Source of the DNA: Pseudolabrys sp.
Lineage (GTDB): Bacteria; Pseudomonadota; Alphaproteobacteria; Rhizobiales; Xanthobacteraceae
Direction: 5' to 3'
NCBI GenBank assembly: GCA_029980465.1
Contig: JARYIJ010000001.1
Span: forward strand, 992,001-1,056,000
DNA length: 64,000 nt
Below, piece after piece: positions 62,301 to 64,000 of the stretch (position 1 is the first letter of the stretch; the number at the start of each line of letters is the position of its first letter). Under the pieces are notes generated by a model. That model saw only the letters and a list, made by a program, of their open reading frames with translations. It was not told where the DNA came from and ran no database searches. The translations under genes were made by a program, and so were the position numbers.

Positions 62301-62473
62301 TCGGCTACGCGATGGTCGGCGGCCTCGCGGTGAGCCAGGCGCTCACTTTGTTCACGACGCCCGTCATCTATCTCTATCTCGACCGCCTGTCGGCCTGGCT
62401 CACCGGGCGGGCGCGATCCGCCGACGATCACCGGCCGGGCAGCGGTACGCTTGAAACTCAGCCTGCCGAATAG
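59336..62473 (+). CDS. RND efflux pump inner-membrane transporter (MdtB/MdtC-like)
   Basis: A 1045-residue pump. Opening [44 protein letters not shown] is typical of MdtB/C and MuxB/C. In TM4 the proton-relay pair is seen as [15 protein letters not shown] (two Asp), and TM10 has the conserved Lys in [13 protein letters not shown]. The ATG at 59336 is preferred over an upstream in-frame start that overlaps the adaptor gene. Only one pump gene is present, unlike the MdtB-MdtC pair, so it may be a homotrimer. Confidence 0.94.
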   Translation: [1045 protein letters not shown]

Positions 62474-62526
62474 GCTGGACGGCCACAGGAGGCATGGATT
62501 TGTTGTCAAACCTAGCGCGTTGTTTC

Positions 62527-62666
62527 TGTTGATCATTTTGGGTTCGTTTTGCCAAAAAATGATGTAGGCGCCCGACCGGCCTTCTAAGCTCAAGAGAACG
62601 TTGGGTTCGTTTCGCCAAAAACCGAACGTATTGTTCCTGTTGGTCATTTTGGCTTCGTTCTGCCAA
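62527..62666. repeat. Cluster of three TTGGxTTCGTTxTGCCAA repeats
   Basis: Cores at 62538-62555, 62601-62618 and 62649-62666 share an 18-base imperfect palindrome ending in GCCAA and starting TTGG. The first and third also share the upstream stretch CTGTTGRTCATTT. A fourth core lies at 63049-63065. Translations of such repeats (FWQNEA/LAKRTQ) are frequent in Bradyrhizobium-like genomes. Confidence 0.7.
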
Positions 62667-63048
62667 CTTTGCTCGGCACCTCCTCTGAGACCAGACCATC
62701 TTCACGTGCATTCGACCCCGCAAACAGTCAGAGCTAACAGCGAACGCAGTGTGTAGCGACCGAGACGATCCTGGCGCTCGAACAGGTCTGCGGCGGCCTT
62801 CAGAACCCCAGAATCGATCTTGCTCCCGTCTCTCTCTTCGTCAGGACCGAGAAGAAAAGAAAAAAGAGAGTGGCACTTCATCTTCAGATAAGCCGCACGT
62901 CTTGCATGCGATGTATGTGAGGAGGACGTAGTGTTGCCGCCTGGCGGCTGCAAGCCGCGACTTTATTTGACGCTGACTTTATCCACCGAACAACCGTCAG
63001 CCAGCCGATCAATCGGCCTTGTTGCCTTTGGACGCATTACACAGGTCG

Positions 63049-63065
63049 TGGCTTCGTTCTGCCAA
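63049..63065. repeat. Additional copy of the TTGGxTTCGTTxTGCCAA repeat
   Basis: TGGCTTCGTTCTGCCAA matches the third core at 62649-62666 almost completely. It is isolated from the main cluster by about 380 bases. Confidence 0.6.
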
Positions 63066-63418
63066 CTCGTGTCGTGTCGAAATCCTGCGTTTGCGTTCGC
63101 GAGTATCAAAGATCTCAGGGTACATATTCGCCCTGATGGGCACCTTTCGGGTTGCAATCATACTTGAGACCACTGGAGTTGAAAAATTAGGGCATTACGC
63201 CCTACGGACATTCAAGTCCGCGTCCTCGACTCTGCATGCATATTCCGACGCGGCACTACTGGTCGCCTGCGTGACGCGTCACTTCGGCGCGTGTCCGATT
63301 AGACCATAAGGCATGATCGGCGCGTAGACCGGAATGGCCCAGCAGCGCCGAGAGCAATTTACGCTGATTGTCTCGCGTCTTGTGCATCCAGCACCGAACG
63401 ATGACGTGTCACCAATGT

Positions 63419-63835
63419 CTAATTAATCGGTGGTCCATCGGACGGCACAAAGTCAGCGGTCACGACATCGTCCCACATGGGCAGCGGCCGTTCCTCGTAA
63501 GGTCGATTCCACACTTCACAGTTTGATATATCGATAATCCCGGCAGGAAGTTCGATCACCTTGGCCACCGGCTTACCATCCAGAATCCGAATGGCTGCCT
63601 GTAAAGCAATCGCTATCAGCGACAAGGCATCGTAGCTGACGGTTGCCAGCAGGCGTCCTGCCTTGATCGCTTTGACTGCATCCGGTGCGCACCCTACGAA
63701 ATTGACAACCTTAGGCTTTGACGGATCCTGGATGTCAAGAACGGTAATCCCTTCGTTGAAGGAGTGCCCGACGAAGGCGTGTCCGCGGTGCACGACGGCC
63801 CTGAACAAGGCGCTGCAGAAGGCGGCGGATAAGTT
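63419..63835 (-). pseudogene. Chimeric remnant: LVIVD-repeat fragment joined to sugar-binding-protein tail
   Basis: An open frame (TTG start at 63808, open back to a stop at 63836) with two unrelated parts. The first 38 residues (AFVGHSFNEGITVLDIQDPSKPKVVNF) are like one LVIVD beta-propeller repeat. From GCAPDAVKAIKAGRLLATVSYD on it resembles the C-terminus of a periplasmic sugar-binding protein (AIRILDGKPVAKVIELPAGIID, PLPMWDDV). Neither part is complete; the junction is at about 63695. I call it a recombination product rather than a working gene. Confidence 0.6.
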
Positions 63836-64000
63836 CTAGGAAACAGTACATTCGTAACCCTGCCTGGTCCGTCATTGCAAAGCGACGTAACAGCGCACTC
63901 TGACCATCCATGTTCGAGCTGAATCACTCAACGAGATGAGTGTGGGCACTCGTCGCTACGTTTCGTTTTCCCTCGTTCGATGGCCTGCTGCAACCACTCT
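63836..64000. other. Window edge, no gene seen
   Basis: The last 165 bases contain no gene I can support. The 77-residue minus-strand open frame here overlaps the chimeric remnant out of frame and lacks any recognisable domain. Confidence 0.4.

Larger units (their letters stand above)
62474..63418. other. Gene-poor region with dispersed repeats
   Basis: 945 bases without a supported gene. Short open frames here are disconnected and their encoded peptides (FWQNEA, FLAKRTQ and alike) are translations of repeats. Small hairpins occur near 63190 (AGGGC/GCCCT) and 63216 (GGAC/GTCC). The region is more AT-rich than its surroundings and precedes a chimeric gene remnant. Confidence 0.6.

Noticed and set aside
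59939..62647. A 902-residue minus-strand frame across the RND pump.
   Set aside because: Composition is Arg/Asp/His-rich with no domain; it is the complement of the pump coding frame in high-GC DNA.
63185..63230. Stem-loops AGGGC/GCCCT and GGAC/GTCC resembling a tRNA fragment.
   Set aside because: No T-loop, anticodon arm or CCA-compatible acceptor stem could be assembled.
63694..63927. A 77-residue minus-strand frame at the right edge.
   Set aside because: It overlaps the chimeric remnant in another frame and encodes a Pro/Ser-rich sequence with no domain.

Overview
The window is high-GC DNA with dense, mostly operon-organised genes and reads as a chromosomal segment from an alphaproteobacterium of the order Hyphomicrobiales (Rhizobiales), closest in flavour to Bradyrhizobium / Xanthobacteraceae-type soil bacteria. 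The reasons are a PhyR-NepR general stress response locus, several ABC and TRAP uptake systems tied to sugar-acid and amino-acid catabolism, a lithotrophic sox cluster, and Bradyrhizobium-style intergenic repeats. The lineage is inferred from gene content; no rRNA or other phylogenetic marker is present. I see no tRNA, rRNA, CRISPR array, intact insertion sequence or prophage.

Layout. 0-6 kb: a cut-off MFS transporter, two small orphan genes and a ferric-type ABC transporter (ATPase, fused permease, binding protein). 6.3-9.8 kb: the general stress response locus, with phyR divergent from nepR across a pair of EcfG-like promoters, then a convergent HWE-type sensor kinase and a DoxX protein; ecfG is not in its usual place after nepR. 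9.9-14 kb: threonine synthase, a pentonate-type IlvD/Edd dehydratase and an SDR resembling 2-keto-3-deoxy-L-fuconate dehydrogenase. 14-22.2 kb: one minus-strand catabolic operon (TetR, NMT1-type ABC transporter, enolase-superfamily enzyme, Gfo/Idh/MocA oxidoreductase, DUF993 barrel protein, sugar isomerase-like barrel protein) with a candidate TetR operator inside the 3' end of the regulator gene. 22.3-26.4 kb: a plus-strand operon of ThDP enzyme, cupin, IclR regulator and DHDPS-family aldolase. 26.4-32.3 kb: a DUF1445 protein and a five-gene branched-chain amino-acid-type (Liv) ABC transporter with a structured leader. 32.3-38.3 kb: RpiR regulator, class III aminotransferase and a TAXI-TRAP transporter.

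38.3-44.3 kb: a GGDEF-EAL protein, an amicyanin-like cupredoxin, a membrane protein whose predicted mature N-terminus is histidine, a very short membrane ORF and a MauG-like di-haem peroxidase. 44.4-54.1 kb: the thiosulfate-oxidation cluster soxCDXYZAKB on the minus strand, continuing into two secreted DsrE-like proteins and a GlcG/HbpS-like protein, and ending at a likely terminator. Divergent from soxC are two metallo-beta-lactamase-fold genes (SoxH-like and persulfide-dioxygenase-like). Together this is a periplasmic system that would bind thiosulfate to SoxYZ, oxidise it with SoxXA/SoxCD/SoxB and detoxify persulfides. No soxR, soxV or soxW is visible here.

54.1-62.5 kb: a second GGDEF-EAL protein divergent from an RpfF-type (DSF synthase) crotonase, suggesting fatty-acid quorum signalling beside a c-di-GMP enzyme, followed by an RND efflux adaptor-pump pair. 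62.5-64 kb: a gene-poor stretch with a dispersed repeat family and a chimeric gene remnant joining an LVIVD-repeat piece to a sugar-binding-protein tail, which looks like a recombination scar.
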